Assembly (NCBI GenBank): GCA_947095535.1
Contig: OX352774.1
Coordinates: 232,773,825-232,837,824 of the forward strand
Length of the DNA: 64,000 bases
Direction of reading: 5' to 3'
Source: Poecilobothrus nobilitatus
Taxonomy: Eukaryota > Arthropoda > Insecta > Diptera > Dolichopodidae
In this document: in pieces, positions 23,610 through 37,199 of the stretch
Layout: every line of letters starts with the position of its first letter
How positions within the stretch are numbered: position 1 is the stretch's first letter
Made by a program: the position numbers and the translations under genes
Notes under the pieces: generated by a model
Databases searched by the model: none
What the model saw: the letters and a program-made list of their open reading frames with translations, nothing else
Told to the model about the DNA's origin: nothing

Positions 23610-23681
23610 TTTGCTACCCTGTAATTCGCGTAACAAATAGTGGAGAAGCACTATTTGTTATGCGAGTTAAGGGGTAACAAA
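23610..23681 (+). ncRNA. Candidate hairpin RNA, 33-bp arms with 6-base loop
   Basis: The left arm (23610-23642) and right arm (23649-23681) pair around GAGAAG. On the plus-strand RNA 31 of 33 positions pair: 28 Watson-Crick and three G-U, with two mismatches. On the minus strand the three G-U pairs become A-C mismatches, so the fold favours plus-strand transcription. The size is that of an animal pre-miRNA, but the stem could equally be a small palindromic MITE remnant. No expression evidence can be read from the sequence. Confidence 0.35.
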
Positions 23682-24148
23682 ATTTCTCCAGAACTAAAGT
23701 GATGCTAACTTAATATATAGCGCAGTACTGAAACATGCAGAATTCCAGCGGAACATTTTGAGTAGGTACTGTATGAGTTCAATAAAGTAGTATCACTCCG
23801 GAACTGATTTATAAATATTTTTGATTCAGTACTGTCAAAAGATAGTGAATGAATAACCAAGCACGATTTCTTTTCAGTATTGAAAACCATTATTAATTTA
23901 ACAACTTTTAGCAGTATTTATACAGTATTGAAAAAGTGTTTTCGAGAAACAAAAATAATTTTATTTAAAATTTTTTTTTTTTTTTTATTATTTTTTAAAC
24001 TTTTTTCATTACAAGTAATTTTTTAATTGTATCTATAATTTAATATTATAAATTAAACTTATTTCATTAATACTCAAATTTATACCTCTTTGTTGAATAA
24101 AACTTGAACAAAATTGAACAAAATTTAAAAAAAATTCCGACACTAATT
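23682..24148. other. AT-rich spacer, nothing recognised
   Basis: Contains a T run at about 23971-23987. A short antisense open stretch (23705-23890) shows no motif. Confidence 0.45.
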
Positions 24149-24234
24149 GTCCAGCCAATGGTGTAGTGGTTACGGCATCGGTAATGGTCTCATACGAATG
24201 GTCTCAAATGGTCTCGGATACAAACCCCGGCTAA
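24149..24234 (+). mobile_element. tRNA-like SINE head, family B, copy 2
   Basis: TTGTCCAGCCAATGGTGTAGTGGTTACGGCATCG is clearly related to the head at 12306-12222 (minus). The 3' portion GGTCTCGGATACAAACCCCGGCT is a decayed T-arm. The anticodon region has been replaced by a three-fold AATGGTCTC duplication (24183-24216). The cloverleaf is therefore broken. Confidence 0.65.
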
Positions 24235-24400
24235 GGTTTATAGATTAATAAAATAACATAGATTTTTTTTATAATATATAATTAGTAGAATATAATTAAA
24301 TTAAAACTAAGTGTATATATGTCCTATAAATTATAATTAATATCATATTGTAATAGCTATATAAGAAAAAAATAATAATAAACCATAATTCTTGTATAAG
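24235..24400. other. AT-rich spacer between SINE head and R1
   Basis: AT-rich sequence without a distinct signal. It may belong to the body of the neighbouring SINE or of R1, but no second copy supports this. Confidence 0.3.
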
Positions 24401-24555
24401 ATAATAGATGGCGTAGAAATAAAAAAAGAAACGTATTAGTCTTGTACAATAGCTACAGCCGAATAATCAACGGTTTAGTGAAATCAATGATTCACGAAAC
24501 TGAAGCTTAGTCAAATATGAATAATAAATGACTTAGTGGATGCCGTATACTCTTC
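24401..24555 (+). repeat. Dispersed repeat R1, copy 2
   Basis: Better preserved than the copy at 8392. It shows ATAATAGATGGCG, TACAATAGCTACAGCCGAAT, AATCAACGGTTTAGTG, ACTGAAGCTTAGTCAAA and GACTTAGTGGATGCCG. There is no coding capacity and no obvious terminal repeats. Confidence 0.65.
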
Positions 24556-27500
24556 AAAGTAGTGGCAAGGAAAAAAAAATTTGTTCGGAAACTGCACTTT
24601 TTTTTATTTGATTAGTGTGAAATAAAATTTCTTAGAATCATTTAGTGTAACAACTTTTTGATCTTCGCACTAAAACGATAATATCTTTTGCATAAACTTG
24701 CTGCACTTGCACTTTCATTATATCCTAAGAAATTCGGTGAACATTTCAATAATATTTTAATTAATAACAATATTATATCCTATAACTTATTTTATCTGTT
24801 TTTATTACTTAAAACTTGAATCTAAAATAATCTGATATTAGTTTTGAGAATCACCGCAAAATTACTAATTATTACTTATAATTAATCGTATGCTCTTTTC
24901 TAATTGGCAGATACTTATATTGAACATAAATTAAACTCCAGGACAAGATTGCTTTGAACAATGTTAGTGTGTATTTATTTAAAATGGGGGTGAACCAGGT
25001 GACAGTATGTATAATATATTAATGATATAGTCATTGTATGGATCTATATATTGTGTATACTGCATATACTCTACACAACCCTTTAATAGGCTAACTTGAG
25101 AAAATTAATGAATACATAAATCAATAAGTTGAATAAGGCTTTTAAAAAAATTATAAAAACTAAACAATTTTTTTCATATGTTTTAAACTATGCATTACTT
25201 GTCACTTAACAAGAAAAAGCGCAACATATTATTTGGTTAAAATATAAATTTTCAACCTTGATTATTTAAAATCTATATAATACGTGTTTTCAACATAATA
25301 AAGTAATTTATTTGTAGTTTTCTTAATGCTTATAAATCTTTTTAAACAAATACTCTCAACACTATCCCAAAAAAAAAAAAAAAAGAATCATTTAATATAA
25401 TTTTAAACCCTTTTCTTTAAAGAAAATCCTAAAGAAGTACTTCTAAATGAAGTTTAAAAATAAATCCACAGCAACAAATAAATTTGCTGAATTAAACCTC
25501 TTAACTATTATACAATATAACTAACAAAGAAAAATGAAAACATAATCCACCCCAAAAATAAACTAATTCAATCTAAAAATAAAACATATTGCCAAAAAAA
25601 AAAAAAAATTTTTTTATAATCCTGATTAGTAATTCACTACACAATACACAGTTATAAAAAATGATCACAGTTAAGTACAATTATATAATGTTATATTGTA
25701 TGAAGATAAAGATGTATTACATATGCATGCATATAAAAATACAGTTACGAACCAAACAAATAAAACTTTCCTGAATTAAATTTAACCGTATAACCTTCTT
25801 CAAAAAACCTTTAAATTTATAATTTTGTTTTTGCCTAATGATGATGATGAATTTCACTTACACTAAACATGACAAAAGATACTGCACTACTTTATATTAG
25901 ATTCTTTATATTATGTATATATGTAAATGTTAGGTTGACTTTTCATAAAAATTTTTAAACAATAAAAGGAAAATCAATAAAGTGAGCTCGTTTCTCCACT
26001 CTTTGATAAAAGTAATTTTGTTTTCTTATTTTTCGTTGCCCATCTACTGTTATTTACTGTTTAATATAACATTTCAACCCCCTAATACGGTATTTGTGAT
26101 GACGGCGTTTTGTTTTCTATTTGATGCTGTTCGAATTAAATCCCATATAAAATTTTGAACTGTACAATTTTTGTGAATTATCCATATATGTAACTTTACT
26201 TTCTTCTTCAATGCAATTCTTAGCGTTCCTTAACTGTATTTCCATATTTAAAACTGTTTCAAGCGTTCAGTTCCAATTATTTTAAAATTGTACACGCCAA
26301 ATTTCGTAAATTAACTTAATCTATTGAATGGTTTCACGTCTCACAGTAAGCAACCAACAAAGAATTAAACTTTACCTTTTACACCTAACTCTTAAGACTT
26401 TTCCAGTGGAACAAAACTGTAGAACAAATTGTACAGTGTATATGTATAGATATATTGTGATCTTGTTTATTACATAATTTGCTTTTCTTTATTATCTTTA
26501 ATAATATAATCTTAGAATATCCTTTATATTTTTTATTGTTATTATTATTATGTTTTATTTTTTTTTTTTTTTTTGATAATACAAAATAAATATACATCAT
26601 ACCTTAAAATACTGTTATGTTGTTTATAAAATATTTCATACAATAAAATAAAATACTGTATTTTAGTTTTATCCTTGTTATATCAAAAGGAAAAATAGCA
26701 ATAATATGAACAAAAAAAGAGAAATGCAGTTGCACATTAAAGAGATAAAAAAGAAAAGAGAATGGTAAGCATTTTATGAATCAAGTACAAATTCTCAATG
26801 GTCGAATAATTTTGATAAAAGGTTTCTTCATATTACAGAAATAATAACAAAAATAAATAAAAAAGGACACGGCATGCAATTATTTTGGATCTTATTTAGC
26901 TTTTCTATTTTTTTATTAAAATGAAAAGGACAATACAAAGTTAGAAAATACAACGGAATTAAAAGGAAAAAGACACGGTATTTTTTTGAGATTTTGCTTT
27001 TTTATTTTGTAGATTCTTTCGAAGTAAAATGAGGTAAATAAAATTAAATAAAAAGCTGTAAGCCATTGAAACCGATCTATTGTTTAAAAATTTCTGTTCT
27101 GTTTAGAGAAATTGAAAATTTGTATATTATCAAGATTAATATTTTTGATACGCCCCGCAATAACTGGAAAATAATGACGTAATATGGTAAAACAGTTTAA
27201 TAACGCGACAGACTATTTTAAATGGTTGCTGATACTTAATGATCATGTTCACAATAAAAATAAATTACAATAAAATATTAAATATTGATATGATCTTGAA
27301 AATTTCTTTGGAATCATTAAATTTAATATGAAAATATTAAGAGAAGAGACATAATAAAAATATATGGTAGCAAACTGTAAAACATATAATAAAAATTATA
27401 CTTTTATGACTCCAATTCCCTAAATTATGTAATTTTATTTAGAGCCATAATAGTAAAACTCTACTGACGTTTAACTGATGTCAGTAGATTAGCCTTTTAA

Positions 27501-30500
27501 TGATTATTTTAAAACTTCTAAAAAATTACTAATTCAATTATTTTTTACGAAGGTTGATGAGTCTCTTTTAAAATCATAACTAAGAATACCTACCTATTAG
27601 AAAAAAAACTTCAATATTTCTCAAGATTATATGCCATATAATGGATTGACGAAATCTAATAAAAATTGTTGTATGCATTCTAACATAATTTCCTTAGAAA
27701 AACTTCCAGGCATATATATATAGACTGAAAGTAGTACAAAATGCCAACAGCATTATGCAAAATATGACCTCAATCGAGTAAACTATTAGGCTCATAATAC
27801 AATATACCTAAAAGTTTTAAAAATAAGTAAGCGAACTCCTCTAGCAATACCCTGCACTTTTTAGAGATAATGGGTGAAATAATTTAGTTTTATCAGGAAG
27901 CATATGAGAACAGATACTTGGGCGCGAAGGTTCAACAGGTTACAGTAAACGCTAAAGAGCTATGAAAACTATAAAATCTGACTTAAAAATTTCATATAAA
28001 CAAAATTGTCTGAAGGAGATGGTCGAATAAATCACATAAACGTTTTCTACTGTATAAAATATTAATAATTCGTATGGTGTATATCATCTCTATACCTAGT
28101 TACCTATTTTTATGTATCTGCCGTATGGCGTTTAGTTTAAGACTTTTCTGTCTTATCGATTTGTCTTATCATCACATCGATGGATATCTAATAATAAACA
28201 GATATAATATTTCATAATAGAACAAATAGCAATACATAAACATAAACAATCATTTAAAATAAACAAAATAAATAAAAATTTTTGTACTAGATAAATAAAT
28301 AATTAAATAAGTAAACAAAAATTTATTTTTGTAGTAGATAAAATGATGCACAGTTAGTGTTTAATAAACCAAAACGAAAGATGGACGATAGATAAATTTT
28401 CCTGAAGTTTACTCTTAATATAAATAATGAATCTTAAAAAGTAAATTTCTACATTATATCCTACAATACCTTTTAACTGGGTGAAGAAGAGGAGCAAACA
28501 AAATTTTTCAATTATAAGTTACAAATAATATCAAAGCAATATAAATAAGAATGTGATATAACTGTATGATATGTATAAAAAACTTGTAACATAATATTTA
28601 AAATGCATAATTTCATAGCATATTTTTAGGCTTTCTCTTAGAATGAAATTTAAAAATAATAAACACTATGAATTTGGCATTTTCTTTTTTCAATAAGAAA
28701 GCACCTACTGTTTAAAACTTTTATCTACTGTTCCTACTGTTTTTTACTTACATACTGTTTTTTATTTTTACAAAAAAAAAATTTTTTTATATTTTTATTT
28801 CAATTTTATTTTCATTTCTTTTGTGATTTATATGTAGGTATCTTTTGTATGTAGGTGCATCCTCAGTCCTCACTTAAAAAAAAAAAAACTATAACGATTA
28901 CATAGTACTTCTTTAAGAAGTTTTTTTTTTACATTCAATGTAATTTTATTATTTCTTTTCAATTTTTCTTTTTATTAGTTTATATATTTTGTGTACACAG
29001 TGCATCTTTTTGTTAAAATATCTAAATAAAAAACAGAAGAACTAAACTGATTTTTTTTTTCAATTATTTCTTAAAGTAACATAAAAAAACAAATTTAAAA
29101 ATTTCTTAGTAATGAAAAATAATTCATTTGATAATAGTTGACAACAATAAGATTAAAAATAAAATAAATGATTTAAGTTTGAGCTTAATTATTTATTTAG
29201 TTTTGGAAAAAAGAAACACATTTAACACAAAATGATAAACGTTTAACATAATAAAATTTTCATTTACTACGTCTTGTTAAGTATATATTGTGTTTCAGTA
29301 TACATATCCTATTTCTTCTTTTAAATTTTAATTTTAAATTATTATAAATACTTATAACTATTACGTGCAGTTTAAATTATAATTTAATTTTTATTCAAAC
29401 GGGACGGCTCATGCTACCAGAAAAAACAATGTTTCTCAACATCCTCATAGATTTTCACTTAATTTTATGGAGACTTATACTATTAATTATAGTTTTTTAT
29501 TTTTATAATATAATTTCTTAATTTAGTTGATAGTCTCAGAAAAAATTTGGTTTAAAACTAAAAGTTTTGTTAAGAATTTTAAACAATTTTATTTAAATTC
29601 AGTTTGTTAATGCCGCCATTTTTGTTTTTTTCCTTTATAAATTAAAGTGATGATCCAAAGCTTATTTTACTTCCCTTACTTTCTTTGGATACTTTTATAT
29701 CTAAAATGAATTACATAATTTCTTACAACTTGGTCAAATAGAATTTTTAACTTAAGGTAAGCAAAAAAAAAAGCAAAGTATCCCTTTGACGAATTTTCAT
29801 TTCTATAATTTATTTTGAATAGGTTGGCAATTTCATAAAAATTTAATAAAATAATGGTTTGTTTATATTTACTTTTATTTTACACAAAAAAAAAAAAAAA
29901 TCATTTAAATTTATTTTATATAGTTTTAATGAAAAAGGAAAAGTTTTTTTTAATACTTTTTCCAAAAAACTGACACTTTGGTACATTTAAAAGCAATTTT
30001 TCAAAGTATTTATATTATCGCAGGCCTTTACTTACTATGATTACTTTTACTCCTTTGTATACTTTTAGAGTGGGAACATTTATAAAAACTGTAAAATTCT
30101 AACATTGTAATTTTATAGGTACAAATTTAAATCCCAATATTATCAAAATTATAGGGCCAGTGGAAAAAGATGTTAGAAAGAAATGAGAACATTGTAGATG
30201 AGGTATAAGAATGCTTCCTTCCTTGGCTGTAAACTTTAACCCATGAAAAATCATGTTTTTTTTTCTCCACTTCGATTAAAATATTAAACATCTTTTTGTA
30301 TTATTTGGGTAAGGGAAGGGAATGGTGAATTTATTTTTACCAAAAAAGAGAAATTTAAAAAATTTTTCCATATTCAAATTTGATGTTCTTTTTTACCAAT
30401 TTATGAATAACTGGACAATATTTTTTTGACCTGCAACCACTATATAAGATCTAGTCATAAATATTATTATTATGAACGAAATGAATAAAATCCAATAAAT

Positions 30501-30601
30501 TTAGAATGTGTTTTAATTGCTATAGAAATTAATTCCATTCCTTACATAATAATAGGTTTCTCTTAAGGTCGTAAATGAATTTGAAGTAATGTCAAATTTT
30601 C
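24556..30601. other. Six kilobases of AT-rich DNA, nothing recognised
   Basis: Scanned on both strands for open frames, repeats and hairpins. Only minor items were seen: a small inverted repeat CTACTGAC...GTCAGTAG at about 27469-27495, a few long A or T runs, and short microsatellite-like ATGATGATG at 25839-25848. The open stretch at 26385-26600 (minus) is poly-lysine and asparagine. Confidence 0.5.
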
Positions 30602-30764
30602 TTTTTTTTTTAGTTTATTCTCCTGCCACAAATATGTGACAAGAAAATTATGGAGCATTTCCTTTGAAGGTGTGGGAGGTGGCATTATTTCTACGTCGTG
30701 CGTGGAACTCGAACTCACACTCTCTCGGTGTTCTCAGCGCATTTTAAGCTCTTACCCATTCCGG
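30602..30764 (-). mobile_element. tRNA-derived SINE, family A, copy 3 (minus strand)
   Basis: On the minus strand it reads GGAATGGGTAAGAGC, ATGCGCTGAGAACACCG, then a good B box GAGTTCGAGTTCC (complement of about 30703-30715). The body follows with TGCCACCTCCCACACC, AATTTTCTTGTCACAT, and the tail GGCAGGAGAATAAACTAAAA. It retains the B box better than the other two copies but lacks the first part of the head. Confidence 0.75.
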
Positions 30765-30835
30765 AAAAATTAGATAAATTCAATTGAAAATGACGACCGG
30801 ATAACAAACAATTGTTTGTATGAAATGCTATTGTT

Positions 30836-30842
<7 letters not shown>
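30765..30842. other. Short spacer
   Basis: AT-rich spacer between the SINE and the TA microsatellite. Nothing recognised. Confidence 0.4.

Positions 30843-30874
<32 letters not shown>
30843..30874. repeat. (TA)n microsatellite, 16 units
   Basis: An uninterrupted alternating T/A run of 32 bases, followed by degenerate TA-rich sequence to about 30935. Confidence 0.9.
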
Positions 30875-30877
<3 letters not shown>

Positions 30878-33800
30878 CATATTGAATTATTGATATATGA
30901 TACATATTATATATATTGTAATATATATAATTAAATAACCATATTTCCATTGTATTAAAAATACATATTGTGATGAAAAATAAATAATCAGGATAACATA
31001 TAAATTTAACGGTAAATATTTATAATTCTCTGTAATTTTCTTACAAAAAAAAAAGTTTCAAAGGACAATAATAAAAAAAAAATTTGTTATTATTGTTTTT
31101 GTTACTACAAAAGAAAGAAAAAGATTAAAATAAAAATATATTAAATGCAGTTTCAGTTCATCAAATAACTATTTGTGATACAAGATCTCTTTTATTCAAC
31201 AAATGGAAAAATGGATAGTTGAAAGGACTTCAATGAGAAAAATACATATACTATATAATTTTTTTTTTACATATTTTATGCCAGCTTGAAAATATTTTTT
31301 TTCTTAAGGGCATCCTTTAAAACGATGATCTTAAAAAATAACAAAGAAATAATTTAGCAAAAAAATATTATATTACAAAAAACGAGTAGAAAAAAAATGA
31401 AAAAGGACGAATTGAAAGTTCATTTTTTATTACAAATAGCATTATTTTTTTTTTTTTTAATTTTTAAAACTTATGCACAAAAATGAATTGAAAGATTTAT
31501 ATATTATCATTTGTTCATTGTATATTTTTATAATATTAAGAAATGATTACTAGCTACTCAATTTTTTTTTTTTTTTCGTATGGAAACTTCTTTGAAATAT
31601 TCGTCGGATAATTGAACAACAATTGCATATTTTTTATTGCACAAACAATTCTTTTTTATTATTTTTAGGGGTTATCAAATGAATCTGTTTGGAAAAAAAA
31701 GAATAGTATTATATTTTATTATGACGGTTTTAATAAACATTTTGTTTTTTAAGTATAAATCAAGTGAGGAAAGTATTCAATGTTTTTTTTTTTAGATTTT
31801 TAGAATAATTTCTTGTCTTTTTATCTTAAGTGGTAATATTCAGGATAGAATTTTAAATAATTTGTAAAAATCAAAAATTTGATGTTCTTATTTTGTGTAT
31901 CTGGGTTCATTAGTAATCTACTCTATTGCATTTAACCATTCATTTTCTATAATATCCTTTAAGTTTAAGTTATTGCTCTTTTGCATAAAATATTGCATAA
32001 AACTGATCTTGAACTCAATTTTCAATTTTTCAAAGATAAATTCAATCTCAACGCGTAGTTTTTGTTTGAAAAAGTGAGAGTCGAGTTGAAGCATAATTTT
32101 ATGCAATCAACCCATTGTATAATTAGCAATTGATAATTTTCCGCCATTCGATAAAATGTAAAGAATTTATTTAATTCTTTGTTTAACAGTTTAGAATTGT
32201 AGCTTGCGGCTCCGAGAAATAATGCTCCAAAAAAAAAAAAAATTAAATGAAACCCCAAAATTTAGAGTCTTTCTAAATGAGAAATAAAGCCCAAATTTTT
32301 ATACAATTTTTAAGGATATACATATCATTTTTATTTTTTGACTAATTTTTAAGGATATTTATCATTTAATTAGCAGAGTAGTGGCTTGTACCAATATTTG
32401 TAATTTTCCTTATATTTTTATATATTATATCAAGAAGACACTTTCTCAATTTTAATGAAAACTTGCATGAAAAACTCGTAAAACATATAAAATTATAATG
32501 TTGAAGTTGAAAAAAAATTATATTAATATTGAATTAGTAAAAGTACAATGTTGACATTAATGTTGAATCTTTAATTTTTAGACTTTTCTTATAAAAAAAA
32601 TTGTGCAGATGTCTAAGATACAAGTGTCTAGAAATATGAAATTTCCAATTGTAGATCCCTAATAGCTGATTAAACAGGGGGAAGTACTAAAGAGATATTT
32701 GAGATAATTTTATGTTAATTATGAAAAATCTTGCAGAATGTTTTCTTTTCATAACGGTAAATTTAAGTACTAAATTGCAAAAGAAACTTTATTATGTTGA
32801 TATTGATTTATAGAATTACAAAAATGTCCGCCTGTTATTTGACGTATCTAGAAATTGAAAAAATATTAAACAAAACTTGAGATATAATAGGGTGGGACTA
32901 TTAGTTGGACCACAACGATATTTTTTTATGACAAATGGTTAAATTTTTTATTGATCTATCATTAATTGCGTAGAAGTATTATAAACAGATAGACACAACA
33001 AATGGTGAGAGTAAAACTAATAAGGACATTTTTCAAATTTTAGAAAGTTTAAAAATAAGCACATTTTGAACAGCAAACAGCAACACTAAACTAGGACAAC
33101 TAGACATTCTTGAAACTAGGACATTCCAAAATAATCGAGAATATAGACATCTATTCTCCTAATGTACAACTATATCAGACAACAGGTAAAAAATGTTGAA
33201 ATAATTTTCCTCTCTGCGGTAAGAAATGCGATCATAGAACAAAGTATCCATTTCAAAATTCATGTTTCTGTGATTAATCAGCGATTTATTTATTTGCAGT
33301 GCATATCTTAAAGAAGATCGTGAATTCGTAAGTATAATTATAGTCAACTATAATAGGTAGCTTGAAAACAGGAAATGTAAAAATTTGATAAAATTAATTT
33401 AATATTCTAGGATAAAAAAATATTTAATATTCTAGGGATATTCTAGGGTAAAAAAAAATAAATCTTTAATCGATAGCTGAGTTTGCACTAATACTTAAAA
33501 GTTTACCATGTTTATTATATTCCGAGTCAATTATTAACTAAAATTCACCCTTAACTTTTTACTTTAAACTTTGACTAAAAGAAAAAAAAAGCATACTATT
33601 TTAATATAAAATTGACCTTCAATGGTTAGTAAGAATAGTAAACATTGAGCCAACTTTTGCGTTTTATATTCTAATAAAAGATGTATGGTGCTATCTTTTC
33701 GTTGTAGCTTATTGTTTGAAAATGGGATGAACTTAATACGAAACTTCCTCATAGGTACTTGCTCAAGTTGATTCTTGTCTTTTGTACAGCAATTTCAAGC

Positions 33801-35179
33801 TCTTTTAAGTTTTAAAAACTTCAATAATTGCTTATTATTGCTTACTATTTAAAAAAAAAAGAAAAATTTTTAAATTAATAAACTTATCCATTTAGTTGCC
33901 TAAATAATAGATAATAATATCTTAGATTTTCCTTTTTTGAATGAAATGAAATTTCGTTAAAAAAAAACTTGTCATTTCATTTCAAATAACCACTTCACAT
34001 TTTAATATCATAATAAAATACTTGAATAAACTTCATATTTTTTTTTTTTTCTTGTTTAAATTCAATGTGGAAAATCTAATTTAAAAATCAAAATTCTATC
34101 TAGAATATTTTTTTTTTTTTTATTTAAAAAAATAAATCCTTTCTAGTTATGTTGCAAACATTATTAAAAAAAAAAAAATAAATAAATAAAAGAAAAAAAT
34201 TATAATCCTTATTTATAAAAGTGGTGTCCTGTCATAAAAACAGAATACAGAATAGTTCAAAAATTTCTTTATGTAGGATAAAATATAATATTTTAATATT
34301 CTATATGAAATGTCCTAATTTACAAAGTAATTGCAAGTATAAAAAAACAAACAAAAACAGTGAAAATAAAAAAAAAAAAACAAAATACAATAAACTGTTA
34401 GTAACTTAATTCAAAAAAAAAAAAATAAAAATAAAATTAAAACAATACAAGTGAAAGCATTTTCTTTATTTGCAGTAAAATCCCCAGACAAACTGTCAGG
34501 GATTTTTTTTTTTTTTTGTTTTTCTATCAAACCAGTAATAAAACTCTAATATAGATAAAAATAATACAGTAATGGTCATTAATATAAAATATTTTTGATA
34601 AAGGAATATTTTCTTTTACATTTTGATGTTTATATTATTACTTACATACTATTACTACACTGAATTTAATAATCTCTAGAAGATTGAACCAATTTTTTAA
34701 AAAGTTTTAAAGAGTCCAAAAAGTTTTTCATCAAAAAGTTCCCAATATACATAATTATTTTCAAATTGATAGTCTAATATAAATAAAAAAAATAAATAAT
34801 CCCTTTCAAGAACCGAAACCGTTAAAATTTTTAAAAATATTAAATACTCTATTCGAAAATTATAATTTTCCCATGAGTTTTCTAATATACCGGTGAACAG
34901 AATACTGTTAAAGTTTTTATATTGAAATAAAAGATTATAAATGTAATATAAAAATTAATTAGAAAAGATTCTATAAAATATTAGAGATTTATAGGCTTTG
35001 TATTAAATATTTTATTAGTTCTTTTCAAACAATCTAATGTTAGCCCCATCTAGGGCGATATTTTATATTGAATTCAAAAACTGCCGAATATCCAAAACTG
35101 CAATATAAAATTTTCTAGAACAATAATACTATTATATATTTCTTTTCTTTTAACTGAAATTTTTCATAAGATCATCAAC
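30875..35179. other. AT-rich stretch, nothing recognised
   Basis: Contains numerous A and T runs, a small direct repeat around 33400-33450 (TTAATATTCTAGG), and a small hairpin AAAATCCC...GGGATTTT at 34477-34508. No gene or mobile element is supported. The overlapping opposite-strand open stretches at 31895-32258 look like chance frames. Confidence 0.5.
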
Positions 35180-35240
35180 GCGTTTTATTACTCATCGTCA
35201 TGCGTTTTATTACTCATCGTCATGCGTTTCATTACTAATT
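35180..35240 (+). repeat. 22-bp minisatellite, 2.7 copies
   Basis: GCGTTTTATTACTCATCGTC plus AT occurs at 35180 and 35202, and a partial variant GCGTTTCATTACT follows at 35224. The first two units are identical. Confidence 0.9.
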
Positions 35241-35329
35241 CACTTACAAAATATTTGGTTAGATTTTTATTGCATGATTTACCAAAAAATGAGTAATATT
35301 CAAACGTACTTCAAACAACAACTGACCAT

Positions 35330-35435
35330 AAAAGAGAATTTTGAAGGTCATTATAACAAAAATTTGAGAGAAGGTCAGAGAAGCTAATTATAAGAAAAAT
35401 TCAGAAAAGATGAGAGAAGATCATTATAAGAGAAA
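35330..35435 (+). repeat. Degenerate short tandem repeat
   Basis: Variants of GAAGGTCATTATAA-AAAAATTTGAGA recur about three times (35343, about 35370 and about 35418) with considerable drift. Too degraded to define a unit precisely. Confidence 0.35.
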
Positions 35436-37199
35436 TTTAATATAAAAATAGTGAAATTTAACGATAAAAATTTTTTTTTAAAGGTTTTTCTAAAAGGTGC
35501 ATCTTGTAATCGGCGGTTTAATTTAACATTTAAATTGTTCATAAATTCGTTTTAAAAAAAAAAATATTTTTAAACCGATTATTTATGAAGTATTAGAATG
35601 CTTCATTATTTTTCTTCCACCTTAAATTCTTCAGTAAATTCAAAATTCTATGATGGAAATTGAATTTAAACTTTTCTTATATTTTAAACTGTAGTTGTGA
35701 CCAGTATGATTATTACTATTTCTATTCTTATTTAAAAAAAAAAAAAAAAAAAAACAAACATAACAAAATATAATATTTATTGTAAATATTTTTTTATTGT
35801 ATCCCTTTTTTTTTTTTTTCTTGTCTTAAATTATATTAAATCCTTGTAACAAAAGAATTTCTTGTTATTTTGTTATAACTGTTTATATCAATGATTCTGT
35901 GATGATAGCTGGTGGTGGTTAACATTAAAGAAAAGTTACAAAATTACAAAATTTAAAAATATTCAAAGAAAACAGGATTTTTAAGCATGGATTTTCTTTA
36001 GGATTTTTCTCAATTTTTTTTTTTGCTTTTAAATGGTTTTTATTTAAATTTTTTAGCTATTTACCTTTAGAATTTCTATATTATAAATCAGCAGCAGTCA
36101 CAATATAGCAACTATACCAAAAATACAAAAAGAATATGTTAAAAAATATAAATAGAAAACAATGATGATTTAAATCAAAAACAAGAATAGATAATAGAAA
36201 ACAAAATAAAACAAAAAAAATGGAATCGAAAAGAAAATGCTCTAGTGAATTAACTCACACTCCAAAAAAAAACGAAAAGAAATAAAAAACTAAAGAGAAA
36301 AAATCAACGAAAGAATGGATGAACACTAACAAAATTATCATTACCATTAATATTACAACAACCATCAGCACCAACTTCGATCACGATTCCCTAACAATTT
36401 GAGACAATAAAATTCCATTCAGATTATTTATTTTTTCCCGAAGGATCAATGAAACTTGATTTATGAAAAATATAAACAAAAGAAAAACAAAAAACTAAAT
36501 GGAAAATTTAAGAAAAGAAAAAGAAAATAAATATAAGATTAAAACAACCACAACAACAACAGATATAAATATTAAAAAAAAAGAATATAAAAGTATAACA
36601 AGTATATTTAAATTTATGTGCGTTATTGGTTTACGTCCAAAAGAAAAATTCTAGTATTATAATAAAGTAAGAAAAAAGAAAATAATATGATATTTCGGAT
36701 TTAATAAAAATATTATAATTTTATTTTTAGCAAAATCTAACAAAAAAACTAAGTATATATTATAGTTTATTTATTTATTTATTTTAATATTATAAATAAC
36801 ATAATATTATGCAATATTACTTAAACTTTTGAGTAAAGCCAATAACCTCATTTTAGACTTGTTTTTTTTCCATACAAAAAGTTTAATTCTTTTTCAACCG
36901 ATTTTCATGAAATAACCTAATCAAAAGATTTTTTTTTTTCTTTAACATCAGCATATTTTTTTTTTTCTATTGCTGCGATGTTTCAAATGAAAAACTCGTA
37001 TAAAGTTTTTGTTGTTTTGATATATTAACAGTTTCGACTCACTTTTAATGCGGTTTTGGTTCACTTTTAATGATTTTGGCTCACTTTTTTTAGACAGTTC
37101 AATGTTTTCTTACAGACATAAATTGAATTTGAATATAAGTAATTATCCGATTTAGAAGAGTTATACAGCACTTTAACCACTATACAGCACTATACAGTA
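35436..37199. other. AT-rich stretch with A-rich tract
   Basis: Includes a 21-base A run (35734-35754) and an A/G/C-biased tract with few T runs at 36110-36620. No gene is supported. Confidence 0.5.

Noticed and set aside
34477..34508. Terminator-like hairpin AAAATCCC...GGGATTTT followed by a T run, also preceded by an acceptor-like TTTATTTGCAG
   Set aside because: Intrinsic terminators are a bacterial signal, the T run is one of dozens, and no downstream exon with a donor follows.
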